From JBBAEA01 sp041656175 (GTDB taxonomy: Bacteria; Myxococcota_A; Bradymonadia; UBA4248), in assembly GCA_041656175.1 (NCBI GenBank), contig JBBAEA010000038.1:1-25806 (forward strand): a stretch of 25,806 bases of DNA, given 5' to 3'. The position numbers were made by a program, and so were the translations under genes. Position 1 is the stretch's first letter. Each line of letters begins with the position of its first letter. Positions 15,306-23,804 of this stretch are shown here, piece by piece. Below the pieces are notes generated by a model. That model was not told the origin of the DNA. It worked only from the letters and a program-made list of their open reading frames with translations, and ran no database searches.

Positions 15306-16635
15306 GACACGGGGCTTGCTCATAATCTTGGGCATCTCTGTTTTGGGAATAGGACTATGTGCTATGGCTGCATGGGCGGCGATACGTTCGGTCGAGCCAC
15401 GACTATACCCAAGCAAAGTCGCGAGTTTTGAAGCCAGCTCTTCTTTAGTAAAACCGCTTCTTGCGGCTTTACAAAAGCAAGCTTCACTCGATACGCTGCC
15501 AGCCCAAACGCAGCGTATGCGCTTACGCTCCCCGTATATTGAGCGTGATTATAGTCTTGCAGAGCTCGGCGTTGTACAGATCGCCACCGACGATAACGAT
15601 GCCTTGCGGCGCGCCATTTTGGACGGCGCCCAAAAAATCGACTATTCGTCGCATAAAGACTTGCAAAGCTTCTTTTACGCCGAACGATTCCGTAGTTTTT
15701 TGGATGATATGCAAGATCGCATAGATCGTCCTAAAGCCGAGGGTCGCTGGGATTTTGACACTGCGCAGGCTATTTCGGGTATTGATGGTTTAAAGCTTAA
15801 ACGCCAAGAGACGCAAGCAGCTTTCCTCGCAGCTCTCATGCGCGGAGATACGGAGTTTGGACTCGTCGTCCAAGTAGACGCTTCTTTGTCTAAAGCCGAT
15901 CCTAGTCTCGTCGATTTTAACCCCAAAATCTTGATAGGGAAGTTCACAACAACCTTCTCTCGCTCAAAAAATCGCACCATCAACGTCAAATTGGCCGCTT
16001 CCGCACTCAATGGAGTACTCTTGGTTCCCCATGCCGATTTTTCGTACAACGAACTTGTCGGGGAACGCTCCGAGGAGCGCGGTTATCGCGAAGCTCCCGT
16101 GATTGAGCAAGGACAGATGGTCGAGGGCTTGGGGGGTGGTGCTTGCCAAGTTTCGAGTACGGTTCACGCCGCTGCACTTTTTGGCGGGCTAGAGATTGTG
16201 GAGCGACACAACCACTCACTGCCTTCGAGCTATATCGGCCTTGGACTCGACGCGGTGGTGGCATACCCCTTGTTAGACCTGCGCGTTCGCAATAATTCAG
16301 AACGTCCCGTGGTTTTACGCGTTTACACCGAGGAAGACCGACTTATTGCCGAATTTTTAAGCGACAAAGAAGCGCCACGCAGCATTTTCCGTAAAGAAGT
16401 TATCGAAACCATAGCTTACAAAGAAGTGCTCAGCTTCGATCCAGAGCTCCCAGAGGGTGAGTTCAAAATTACAAAGCGAGGACGCGTGGGTTATAAAGTT
16501 TCGAAGGGACGCATACGTTGGCTCGATGGCAAAGAAGAGTTCGAAAAGATGAAACTAGACATCTACCAGCCACAAGTCCAACACGTCAGCGTTGGCCCAA
16601 ATACTCCGTATCCGCCAATACAAGAGGCGGAGTAG
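15286..16635 (+). CDS. VanW-family protein, membrane anchored
   Basis: 449 aa from ATG 15286 (GAGG 9 bases upstream); a TTG at 15271 is an alternative. An N-terminal signal anchor (~9-32) is followed by an extracytoplasmic region. The VanW domain is clear at about residues 235-340: HADFSYNELVGERSEERGY, VEGLGGGACQVSSTVH and HNHSLPSSYIG. A beta-rich tail follows (IAYKEVLSFDPELPEGE). VanW was named from vancomycin-resistance clusters, but its biochemical role is not established, and the family is common in genomes without resistance; it is probably connected with the cell wall. It follows gyrA at 26 bases and probably shares its transcript. A hairpin/T-run terminator follows at 16656. Confidence 0.85.
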   Translation: MGSASSRTRGLLIILGISVLGIGLCAMAAWAAIRSVEPRLYPSKVASFEASSSLVKPLLAALQKQASLDTLPAQTQRMRLRSPYIERDYSLAELGVVQIATDDNDALRRAILDGAQKIDYSSHKDLQSFFYAERFRSFLDDMQDRIDRPKAEGRWDFDTAQAISGIDGLKLKRQETQAAFLAALMRGDTEFGLVVQVDASLSKADPSLVDFNPKILIGKFTTTFSRSKNRTINVKLAASALNGVLLVPHADFSYNELVGERSEERGYREAPVIEQGQMVEGLGGGACQVSSTVHAAALFGGLEIVERHNHSLPSSYIGLGLDAVVAYPLLDLRVRNNSERPVVLRVYTEEDRLIAEFLSDKEAPRSIFRKEVIETIAYKEVLSFDPELPEGEFKITKRGRVGYKVSKGRIRWLDGKEEFEKMKLDIYQPQVQHVSVGPNTPYPPIQEAE

Positions 16636-16655
16636 TTCAGGCAACTCTGATTCAT

Positions 16656-16735
16656 TGGGGCTCCGCCCCAAACCCCGCTTTTTTTATGGGGCTCCGCCCC
16701 AAACCCCGCTAAGGGCTTGCGCCCTTAGAACCCTT
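16656..16735 (+). terminator. Duplicated terminator-like hairpins after the VanW-family gene
   Basis: TGGGGC-TCC-GCCCCA (16656-16670) is followed by AACCCCGC and a T7 run (16679-16685). The same GGGGCTCCGCCCCAAACCCC unit recurs with a 31-base period (16687-16710). A third hairpin AAGGGC-TTGC-GCCCTT (16711-16726) leads to CCCTTTTT. Together they should end transcription from gyrA/VanW. Confidence 0.7.
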
Positions 16736-16748
16736 TTTCGTGTAACAT

Positions 16749-16843
16749 ATTGATTTTATTAACTTTATTTTAAACGCTCGCCTGATTTTCCACAATTTAC
16801 TCTAGTGACTTTTTCACTGTTTTTGCATTCATCAGAGCATCCC
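16749..16843 (+). repeat. Dispersed ~100-bp repeat family 2, copy c
   Basis: Left end ATTGATTTTATTAACTTTAT, then CGCTCGCCT; right end GTTTTTGCATTCATCAGAGC. The central hairpin here is AGTGA-CTTTT-TCACT (16804-16818), different in sequence from the GGGCAG hairpins of copies a and b but at the same place. Confidence 0.7.
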
Positions 16844-16914
16844 TAAGCGTCGTAACTTACCTGCTCAATAAAATTCAGCCAGTTAAATAATCAGCCAAAC
16901 AAAGAATTTTTTGC

Positions 16915-17159
16915 CAAGTTTGAGCCTAGTTCTAGAAGACAAGGAAAAAAGAAAAAAGAAGAAAACAAAAATACGCTCTTCTTAGCAATTTTGAGCCTAG
17001 TTCTAGAGAGAGAAGAAAAATAAGGAAAAGAACACCTTTTCTTTGCAATTTTGAGCCGAGTTCTAGGAGGCAAGGAGTGCGGCAAGGGAACGACCTCAAG
17101 GTCGTGACCGCGCCAAACGACGCAGCCGACGACGAAATAGGCCAAAATTGCAAAGAAAA
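16915..17159. repeat. A-rich repeat family 3 array ending in a 123-bp MITE-like palindrome
   Basis: Three units share TTGAGCC(T/G)AGTTCTAG, with TGAGCC at 16921, 16992 and 17052 (spacings 71 and 60), separated by purine-rich stretches. The last unit opens a larger palindrome: TTTTCTTTGCAATTTTG (17037-17053) is perfectly inverted at 17143-17159. The interior holds a hairpin ACGACCT-CA-AGGTCGT (17090-17105) and CGACG-rich DNA. It ends 9 bases from the pta stop and may end pta transcription. Reading frames through it are repeat artefacts. Confidence 0.75.
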
Positions 17160-17168
17160 AAAGAAAAA

Positions 17169-18710
17169 TTAGCCTTGAGCTTGTATAGCAGTAATAATCA
17201 CAGTATTCACGATATCGGCAACAGTGGCGCCGCGGCTCAGGTCGTTTATCGGCTTATTGAGTCCTTGGAGAATCGGGCCGATGGCTAGAGCGTTTGCGGA
17301 GCGCTGAACTGCTTTGTAGGTGATATTACCAGAGTTGAGATCAGGGAAGACGAAAACGCTAGCCTTTCCAGCGACTTGTGAGTTTGGCAGTTTGGTCTTT
17401 GCTACTTCGGGATCGATGGCAGCATCGTATTGTATGGGGCCTTCGACTAGCAGTTCAGGTGCTCTTTCGCGGACGAGTTTTGTGGCTTCACGCACCGCAT
17501 CAACGTCGGGGCCAAAGCCCGAGTCGCCTGTGGAATACGATAGCATGGCAACACGTGCGTCAATATTGAGCGAATTGGCAGTTTGTACCGAGGCAAGAGC
17601 GACATCGGCTAGCTGTTCAACCGTGGGGTTGGGGATAACAGCGCAGTCACCATAAAGCAGGATTTTATCGCGCAGGCACATGATAAAAGCGCCCGAAACG
17701 GTTTTAATTCCAGGTTTTGTTTTGATGAATTGTAGCGCTGGGCGAATCGTATCGGCGGTAGAAGTCGTCGCGCCAGAGACCATGCCTTGGGCATCGTTCT
17801 TATAAACCATCATGGTAGCGAAGTAGCTTTTATCGAGCATGAGCTCACGCGCCTTTTCGATAGTCATGCCCTTAGCTTTGCGCAATTCTGCAAGAGTTTG
17901 GGCGTAATCCTCGAATCGCGCATCTTTTGCTGGATCTATAATGAGCAGGCGATCATCGATCTTGAGCTCAAGTTCATTGATTTTGGCCTGGACTGCATCG
18001 GCATCGCCGAGTACAACAATGTCGACGAGGTCATCGCGTCGCAGTTCCGCAACTGCTTTGAGGATGCGCGGCTCCGTTCCCTCGGGCATAACAATAGTTC
18101 TGCGGTAGCTCTTGGCTTTATTGCGCAGTGAGCGCAAGAAGCAGCGCGGCGTAGTACAACAACATGGGCTGTGCTGCAAAGCGCTGAGCGCGTCAGTATT
18201 GATGTCGGCGCCTTGAGACGAAATGCTTCCGAGCAACGAAATGCTAAGGGCGTCTAGCATGGGTTTTAGCGCCGAAAGCGCTGCGTGGCTAACGTTATAC
18301 AAAATGATGCCCGCAATGGAAAGTCCAACATTTTCGTAGCTATTGCGCACAATAATTGCGTCATCGCGGATCGTGTCTGCGACTTTGTTGGTAGCATCTA
18401 CAATCACTACGATGTGCGCCCCTGTATCGCGCGCGAGTTCGACGTTGTAATCGCTAAGCGCGGAGTAACTGGCCATGCAAATAAGGAATTCTGCCGTTTC
18501 CATTGCAGTCGCGTGTGCATCCAGCGCTGCGTTAATCACGGCATCTACATCGTTTTTAAGCAATAGATTGCGCGTTATTTGTGTATTATCGGCCGAAGTA
18601 TAGACTGCTACAGACACCCCAAGTTCCTTAAGTGAGCGTTGCATGGCTTGCGCAATGGCATCACGTGGAGCAAGGAGATCGTTGGCGAAAAGCATGAGTG
18701 TTGTCGACAT
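17169..18710 (-). CDS. pta: Phosphate acetyltransferase
   Basis: 513 aa. Pta interconverts acetyl-CoA + phosphate and acetyl phosphate + CoA in the cytoplasm (Pta-AckA acetate pathway). The C-terminal PTA domain (~203-513) is well conserved: IVMPEGTEPRI, MLSYSTGDSGFGPDVDAV, QYDAAIDPEVA, FVFPDLNSGNITYK and IGPILQGLNKPINDLSRG. The N-terminal ~185 residues resemble the CobB/BioD-like domain of long Pta proteins (LARDTGAHIVVIVDA), but no Walker A is present. At 513 aa it is shorter than the ~700-aa E. coli form, which also has a DRTGG domain. A run of three cysteines (183-185) sits in the linker. Start ATG 18710 has AAGGA 7 bases upstream. No ackA is adjacent. Confidence 0.93.
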   Translation of the reverse strand: MSTTLMLFANDLLAPRDAIAQAMQRSLKELGVSVAVYTSADNTQITRNLLLKNDVDAVINAALDAHATAMETAEFLICMASYSALSDYNVELARDTGAHIVVIVDATNKVADTIRDDAIIVRNSYENVGLSIAGIILYNVSHAALSALKPMLDALSISLLGSISSQGADINTDALSALQHSPCCCTTPRCFLRSLRNKAKSYRRTIVMPEGTEPRILKAVAELRRDDLVDIVVLGDADAVQAKINELELKIDDRLLIIDPAKDARFEDYAQTLAELRKAKGMTIEKARELMLDKSYFATMMVYKNDAQGMVSGATTSTADTIRPALQFIKTKPGIKTVSGAFIMCLRDKILLYGDCAVIPNPTVEQLADVALASVQTANSLNIDARVAMLSYSTGDSGFGPDVDAVREATKLVRERAPELLVEGPIQYDAAIDPEVAKTKLPNSQVAGKASVFVFPDLNSGNITYKAVQRSANALAIGPILQGLNKPINDLSRGATVADIVNTVIITAIQAQG

Positions 18711-18761
18711 GTGATTATCCTTAATGCAGTGGGAGGCATCAGACTCGCCCCGTCACATGAG

Positions 18762-18790
18762 AAGATACACCGCTATCCCTAAAATGACAA
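18762..18790 (-). promoter_or_regulatory. Putative promoter of pta
   Basis: On the minus strand TTGTCA (18790-18785), exactly 17 bases, then TATCTT (18767-18762). The predicted RNA start near 18755 gives a leader of ~45 bases. Confidence 0.5.
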
Positions 18791-18842
18791 TAGTACTCGC
18801 CCTAAGCCAAATTTCGGCGAACAGCCCTAGCTTCGCAAACCA

Positions 18843-18975
18843 AGCGTTCACTGTATCTAGAGCGTTCACTGTATGGAATACTTAGATTTATTCGATAACA
18901 ATACTTTGAGACCTTTGAATGAAAGGCATAAATGGGGAAACATCTTTTCTTGTGCAACAAGAAAAGGGTTTCCCC
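18843..18975. repeat. Direct repeat and long hairpin between pta and the RM cassette
   Basis: AGCGTTCACTGTAT occurs at 18843-18856 and 18861-18874 (period 18). Further right is a 42-nt hairpin: GGGGAAAC (18934-18941) with GTTTCCCC (18968-18975), enclosing CTTTTCTTGT-GCA-ACAAGAAAAG (18944-18966). It may mark the left edge of the cassette or act on read-through from mod. No gene is supported in 18711-19046. Confidence 0.5.
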
Positions 18976-19046
18976 CCGTGCAAAGCTCTCTATTATTGAA
19001 TAATCCTCCATGTAGTGTTTTATCTGGCAAATTTCCCATAAATCAC

Positions 19047-20783
19047 CTATAAATTAGATTTGTTTTTTAGTTCAATAATCGATTCATCTCCACATATATT
19101 TCTTATCTTCAACCTCAACGGTTCGTTTTCAGCTCTTATGGTTCCATCCCAGAAATCTTTTGTTTCGTTTCCGTTCACCGTGATATAGCCTTTTTTATCA
19201 ATCTTAATTTCACTGTCGGAATGCCATTCGCCATCGTTTGATGTGCAGTCCAAGGAAAGGTACTCGATGCACTCTAATCCTGTATCGCTTATCTGAATGG
19301 GCTTGAATTTTTTCCTTCCCTTGCTTTGTGCCAGAGAGCGCATGTTGAAATCGTCTATTTTTCCCAAAACCCGGTCGCTTACAAAACGGACTATTTGGAC
19401 AACATATTCTTGCAATAAAGTGCTTGGATCTCTCTCCACAGACCACTCGACCTCATCATTAATAACCACATCCGATAAAACGGCTTTCAGATCCTTTAGC
19501 TCTACTTCTATCGTCGTTGGATTTTCATTGTGAATGAACTTACTTATTTCTTTTTCATCGACGAGGTCAATGTAATAAAGAATAACTTTCTTCGTTGAAG
19601 GGGGCAGGTCAGGAAGGTGAAGATGAACGATTTCGTTCATCGCGGGTAAATCAAGAATTTTGGCTGAGCTATCCATGAGGTTCGGCACATAGACAGGGAC
19701 ACGCCCCAGACGAGAGTGAGTAAAAGAACCGGCCCAAAAATCACTTAAGTTCTCATCTTTTTTCAGTCCTGGAATTAAGCTATAGAGTTTATCCATCGTC
19801 TGAACAGGGTTTCTAAAAAGCGATACACCATCTTGAATTTCGTAAACGGAGAAGGAAGCCCCGTCCTTGTATAACCTGTCTCGCATGGTTTGAATGCTGT
19901 TTAGGCCAATATCAGAGGTGATAAAGCGACGATTAAGCTTAGATGCTACTGCCGCAGTAACGCCGCTACCACCAAAGAAGTCACACACCAGCATCCCTTC
20001 ATCAGAAGAGGCTTTGATAATACGTTCAAGCAAGGATTCTGGTTTTTGAGTTGCGTAATTAATTGATGTTCTTTCTTTAGCGACTGGATTTATCATAGAA
20101 ATGTTCCAAACATCTGGCATAGGAACTCCCTTTGTGGGTTCATCTGTCTGAATTGAACGCCTTACTCCATCTTCTCCAATCACACTTTTCCAAGATTTTC
20201 CCTGTGCACTTGATTTTGAGGATTTGGGAATATACAGCTGGTTAAACACGTGATTGCCATTATTGTTTTTTGTGTACCAAAAAATGGTATCGTGATTTTT
20301 TGCAAACTCTCTTCCAGCGATATTCCATCTCCGGTAATACCAGACTATTTCATTGCAGAAATTATCCTCTCCAAAGATCTCATCCATTAGGATTTTTACG
20401 TAATGACCAATATGCCAGTCCAGATGAACGTAAATGCTGGCCGTCTCACTCATAACAGATTTAATGGCAACAAGATTCTCAAACATCCAATTGAGATACC
20501 TTTCCTTATCCCAAATGTCGCCGTACATCTTCTCTTCAAAACTACGGAATTCATCCGTCATATCGACTTCTTCGCCGATATCAGCTAATTCTTTTGCCTT
20601 GTCTTTCAGTTCCTGCTCTGCTTTTTCGATAGCATCGGCCACTTTAGGATTGCGACGAATGTAAACTTGCTTTGCATAATCGGCACCGCTTGCAAATGGA
20701 GGGTCTATGTAAACCAAATCCGCTTCTATGCCGTGTTCTTTCATATAGGCACAGGTAGATAGACACTCTCCGCGAATAACCAT
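19047..20783 (-). CDS. Type III restriction-modification methyltransferase Mod, major fragment of a frameshifted gene
   Basis: 578 aa if read from ATG 20783. N6-adenine methyltransferase of the beta class: the DPPF form of DPPY (LVYIDPPF, 23-30) precedes the SAM-binding VCDFFGGSGVTA (266-277), the order of type III Mod. The target-recognition region lies between them and beyond. The open frame begins abruptly only ~20 residues before DPPF. The missing N-terminus is encoded in another frame at 20813-20962, joined by a -1 shift at an A5 run (20816-20820). A repaired protein would be 638 aa. Translation from 20783 lacks a convincing ribosome site. The motifs needed for catalysis are all in this part, but expression is doubtful. 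Terminal gene of the cassette. Confidence 0.85.
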   Translation of the reverse strand: MVIRGECLSTCAYMKEHGIEADLVYIDPPFASGADYAKQVYIRRNPKVADAIEKAEQELKDKAKELADIGEEVDMTDEFRSFEEKMYGDIWDKERYLNWMFENLVAIKSVMSETASIYVHLDWHIGHYVKILMDEIFGEDNFCNEIVWYYRRWNIAGREFAKNHDTIFWYTKNNNGNHVFNQLYIPKSSKSSAQGKSWKSVIGEDGVRRSIQTDEPTKGVPMPDVWNISMINPVAKERTSINYATQKPESLLERIIKASSDEGMLVCDFFGGSGVTAAVASKLNRRFITSDIGLNSIQTMRDRLYKDGASFSVYEIQDGVSLFRNPVQTMDKLYSLIPGLKKDENLSDFWAGSFTHSRLGRVPVYVPNLMDSSAKILDLPAMNEIVHLHLPDLPPSTKKVILYYIDLVDEKEISKFIHNENPTTIEVELKDLKAVLSDVVINDEVEWSVERDPSTLLQEYVVQIVRFVSDRVLGKIDDFNMRSLAQSKGRKKFKPIQISDTGLECIEYLSLDCTSNDGEWHSDSEIKIDKKGYITVNGNETKDFWDGTIRAENEPLRLKIRNICGDESIIELKNKSNL

Positions 20784-20812
20784 GTTCTCATTTTCAGAGG
20801 CACCAACTTGCT

Positions 20813-20962
20813 CTATTTTTCAAGCTCGTAATAAGGCATTCCTCGCCTTACATGTTCAAAGACGTCGGTATCTCCTCTATATCTGAGAGTTCTTCTGAAA
20901 TTATTTAAAAGAGCCTGACCCTCAATAGGCTCCGGAGAGTAGGGTACGTACTTCTTTGGCAT
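20813..20962 (-). pseudogene. 5' fragment of the type III mod gene, out of frame
   Basis: 49 codons from ATG 20962 to TAG 20815-20813. The start has a perfect GGAGG inside the last codons of res and lies 2 bases after the res stop, so it is clearly the authentic mod start. The peptide begins MPKKYVPYSPEPIEGQ and ends GMPYYELEK, the expected N-terminus of this Mod family. The stop falls directly after A5; stepping back one base gives ATA GAG CAA and continues without a stop into the main mod frame. Possible causes: a one-base deletion (A6 to A5), slippage on the A-run, or an assembly error. Confidence 0.85.
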
Positions 20963-20964
20963 AT

Positions 20965-21891
20965 TTAATCCTCCACAAAAAATGTTTTTATTGTTCTAAT
21001 GGCTTGTGACAAACGTTCTGCTTCCGCCAAGGTATCTTCCAGATAAAGGTAGTCAAAACGCTTGTATTTATAACGTGCATTGTTTTCGTTGCAAAAGATA
21101 TTTTCCACAAACGCCCTTTTCCTTTGGAAGTTTGGATCATTTGCGTATATTTCACCTTTTGTTTCTACAATGAGAGCCTTATGGATTGACTCTCCTTTTT
21201 GATCGCGCTTTAATATCAAAAAGTCCGGCGTGTATGATCCGATATATTGATATCCGCCATTTTTCTTGTAGCAACGTATTTTAAACTCCGTCAAATTATC
21301 GTCGCCGTTATAGTAAATTTCTAATTGAAGATCTTGGAAATCTTTTAGAGTCAGTACTTCCGCTAAGAATTTCTTTTCAAAGTCACTATCCATGCGGTAA
21401 GGGAGGTAGTGATAGCTGTAATCCACATAATTTGCCACGCTGTACTGAGCCTGAATATCTTTTACAAGTTCAAATTGACCGATATTTTTCAGTGATTCAA
21501 TAGCCTCTTTTACTTCCGGAGTCAGAACAAGCTGACCGGCATCATGTGAAACAATGCGTTTACACTCATCCTGACCGGGCATGAACATGTTTGGATGTGC
21601 CGTTTCTATTTCCGGGGTGAAACGCATAATATCTAGCAACGTAGCATTTCCCTTGATGAACTCTTCTTTTTTCTTCAATGAACGCTTGGGAATGAAACTT
21701 TTTCTTATGGAATCCAAAAGCTCGGAATAGGTATAGGAAGAAGAAAGGTAGTGGATACCTTCGTCCTCGTAGGTAATCTGTTCATACAAATTTTTAAAGA
21801 TTTCTGCATACGATGCAAGGCTATCGAGAGAAATCCCCGTGAAACTGGTTTTTGCAATATCCCTTACGAAATCAAGGTATGACAGTACCCG
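20965..21891 (-). pseudogene. 3' fragment of type III res: endonuclease domain beyond an in-frame TAG
   Basis: This segment is in the same frame as the helicase part (21892-23754) and separated from it only by TAG at 21894-21892. It continues RVLSYLDFVRDIAKTSF and contains the PD-(D/E)XK nuclease core TPDFLILKR followed by ALIVETKGEI. That is the C-terminal endonuclease domain of type III Res, which cleaves DNA in complex with Mod. It stops at TAA 20967-20965, directly before mod. A TTG at 21789 could start a 274-aa product, but no ribosome site supports it. The simplest reading is a nonsense mutation such as TGG or CAG to TAG. Confidence 0.85.
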
Positions 21892-23754
21892 CTACCCACG
21901 CTCTTTTTCTAACACACCAACTTCGGAGCGTTTGCCTGTGAAATCTTGAGTCCAAGCGAGAACATCCTGCTGCTTTGCTTGTCCAGTAACAGAATTAAGA
22001 GAGTTTTCCACATTCAAAGGTTCTTCGTTGATAAGAGCCTGATACTCTACCTGAAGCTGATAGTGGTTAAGCTCGGGAACTCTTAATCGTTCCATGCGAT
22101 TATACCTTTTTAATGTTTCGTAATTAGAAGCCCCGCCTTTTTGAAATTCTTCAAGATTCGTCTTATGTTGTTTCGCCAATTGATCATTTAAGATTTCTGC
22201 ATTTCCATCATTTAAGACGATTAAAGCTGATTCTTTTTTACCTTTTTCTACTTGGCGCAAACAACGGCATGAGGTTTGTAAGACCATGTTTTTCGGCGAA
22301 TCACTGGTTTGGGACAAGATGACTCCCGTTAAAGATCGGCAATCCCATCCTTCTTTTCCGATTTGAACAAGAAGAATAATCCGAATTGTTGAAAATGGCT
22401 GGTCTAATGCTGCAAACTTAGCCTCGTTTTCTGCAGGCAAACTATAGTCCTTGTTACTACGATAATATTTCAAAATATCTGTAGAAGGGTTAAGTCCATA
22501 TTCGACAGCAATCCGCTCAACCAGAGGGTATACTTCTTCTTCTAGGGTTTTAATCTGGCCACAATAAATGGCAATCTTCGCTGTTGTTCCATCTTCGTAT
22601 ACCTTGTCTGCATATTGCTCAAGAAATGCTCGCAATCCGTCTTCGGTGATGTTTAAGCGATTCCGATCTGTAGACACCCGCACTTTAGGTATCTTTAAAA
22701 AATTACCAATGCCCTCAACCAATGGATAATAATAAACAACATTCGTTATTTCCTGCATGGCAACGTCTAAGCTGTCATTTACAGAGAATTTTTCTTTCTT
22801 AGAAAGGTAAGGGGTGCCTGTAAAACTGATTACAGACTGGAACTTGTCCCCTGCAGCCCATCGATTGATTACCCCTCTTAATTTAATGTCATCTGTTGCG
22901 GCATGATGAACTTCATCGACAAATACGCTAAGGTTGGGAATCTTTCCCAGTAAATTTCTTAGCTCGTTAGCCTGTCTGTCCTTGTCATCTTCACTATCTT
23001 CAAAAAAGTTTAGTTGCCCGGATTCTACCGTTATACGGTCAAGTATGACTTTTTCAGCATTGGTAATCGCCACCAAGCCAAAGAGCTCTTCAAACGGCTG
23101 ATGTAGAGCAATTTTTTGAACGTTTGGATTACGAACTCTGTTAGAGCGTTTAGCACTGCTTTGCTCATCTAGGACTTCAAACTTAAGTAACTTTTTGAGT
23201 TCCGAAGCCGCTGGTTCAGGAATAACCCAACTGGGATCAAATTCCTGAATCGTACGCAAACTTGGAACCACTGAAGACTTTAATCCTGAAGGCGCCATAA
23301 TAACAAAATTATGCGCAAAAGCCTCGTTTTTCGGTTCATTCAAAGCAAAATACAGATCCAAGTAGATGAAAGCTGCCATTAAATATGTTTTTCCAGCACC
23401 CATAGGAAGAGAAAAAAGATAATCCGTATAATTTGCGTTATAAAAATACTCCTCCCAAAATTTTGCAGCATTTATTGCTTCAGAATCTTCTTGAATCGCA
23501 TTGATAATTTTTTGAGATACAACTTCACCATCTGTTTTAAGACTTGCAAATTCATACATCATCAGTAATGCTGGATCTGCAGTCATTTTTTTCTTTACGC
23601 TTTCTGCCAGGGGAAGTTCCGATACATCCAATGAGGAAAAAACATCTGTAGAGAACAGCTCGGCTATGGGCTTAGCTTGATGCTCAATTTTTAAATATAG
23701 ATAGGTTTTTACAGCTTCAATTTGTGCATCGCGCAGGAAAGCACACTTTGTCAT
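21892..23754 (-). CDS. Type III restriction enzyme Res, helicase part (truncated by TAG)
   Basis: 620 aa. SF2 helicase/translocase: Walker A SLPMGAGKT (115-123), DEVH box VFVDEVHH (277-284), motif III SFTGTPY (310-316), and a second RecA domain ending in the motif VI-like LQTSCRCLRQ. In type III systems Res hydrolyses ATP to communicate between two head-to-head sites before cutting. The frame ends at TAG 21894-21892 before the nuclease domain, so this product alone should not cut DNA. TAG is an ordinary stop in neighbouring genes (gyrA, kinase, VanW), which argues against recoding. ATG 23754 has no near Shine-Dalgarno and overlaps by ATGA the stop of a 17-codon ORF starting at 23804; that ORF may be the real N-terminus, shifted by one base. 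Confidence 0.85.
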   Translation of the reverse strand: MTKCAFLRDAQIEAVKTYLYLKIEHQAKPIAELFSTDVFSSLDVSELPLAESVKKKMTADPALLMMYEFASLKTDGEVVSQKIINAIQEDSEAINAAKFWEEYFYNANYTDYLFSLPMGAGKTYLMAAFIYLDLYFALNEPKNEAFAHNFVIMAPSGLKSSVVPSLRTIQEFDPSWVIPEPAASELKKLLKFEVLDEQSSAKRSNRVRNPNVQKIALHQPFEELFGLVAITNAEKVILDRITVESGQLNFFEDSEDDKDRQANELRNLLGKIPNLSVFVDEVHHAATDDIKLRGVINRWAAGDKFQSVISFTGTPYLSKKEKFSVNDSLDVAMQEITNVVYYYPLVEGIGNFLKIPKVRVSTDRNRLNITEDGLRAFLEQYADKVYEDGTTAKIAIYCGQIKTLEEEVYPLVERIAVEYGLNPSTDILKYYRSNKDYSLPAENEAKFAALDQPFSTIRIILLVQIGKEGWDCRSLTGVILSQTSDSPKNMVLQTSCRCLRQVEKGKKESALIVLNDGNAEILNDQLAKQHKTNLEEFQKGGASNYETLKRYNRMERLRVPELNHYQLQVEYQALINEEPLNVENSLNSVTGQAKQQDVLAWTQDFTGKRSEVGVLEKERG

Positions 23755-23804
23755 ATAAGAGATGAGATCCTTGATTTGGCAATTTTCTGAGCCAAATCAC
23801 TCAT
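23751..23804 (-). other. 17-codon ORF overlapping the res start (leader peptide or shifted res N-terminus)
   Basis: ATG 23804 has AAGAGAG just upstream and reads MSDLAQKIAKSRISSLI, ending in TGA 23753-23751 that overlaps the res ATG by ATGA. The peptide looks like a protein N-terminus. It is encoded almost entirely within the hairpin at 23759-23807. Either it couples translation to res, or res is frameshifted here too. Confidence 0.4.

Noticed and set aside
16891..17153. Minus-strand frames with repeated ELGSKL / RTRLKIAKK peptides
   Set aside because: Translations of the family 3 DNA repeat in two frames, with no start signal.
2790..17159. Family 3 units read as a CRISPR array
   Set aside because: Only two or three units per site, irregular spacing (60-71 bases), and the intervening DNA is low-complexity purine-rich sequence, not unique spacers.
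18802..19011. 69-codon minus-strand frame between mod and pta
   Set aside because: Covers the direct repeat and hairpin, has no ribosome site and no recognisable domain.
21892..21894. TAG recoded as an amino acid in res
   Set aside because: TAG is the ordinary stop of gyrA, the kinase and the VanW-family gene, and no suppressor tRNA is seen here.
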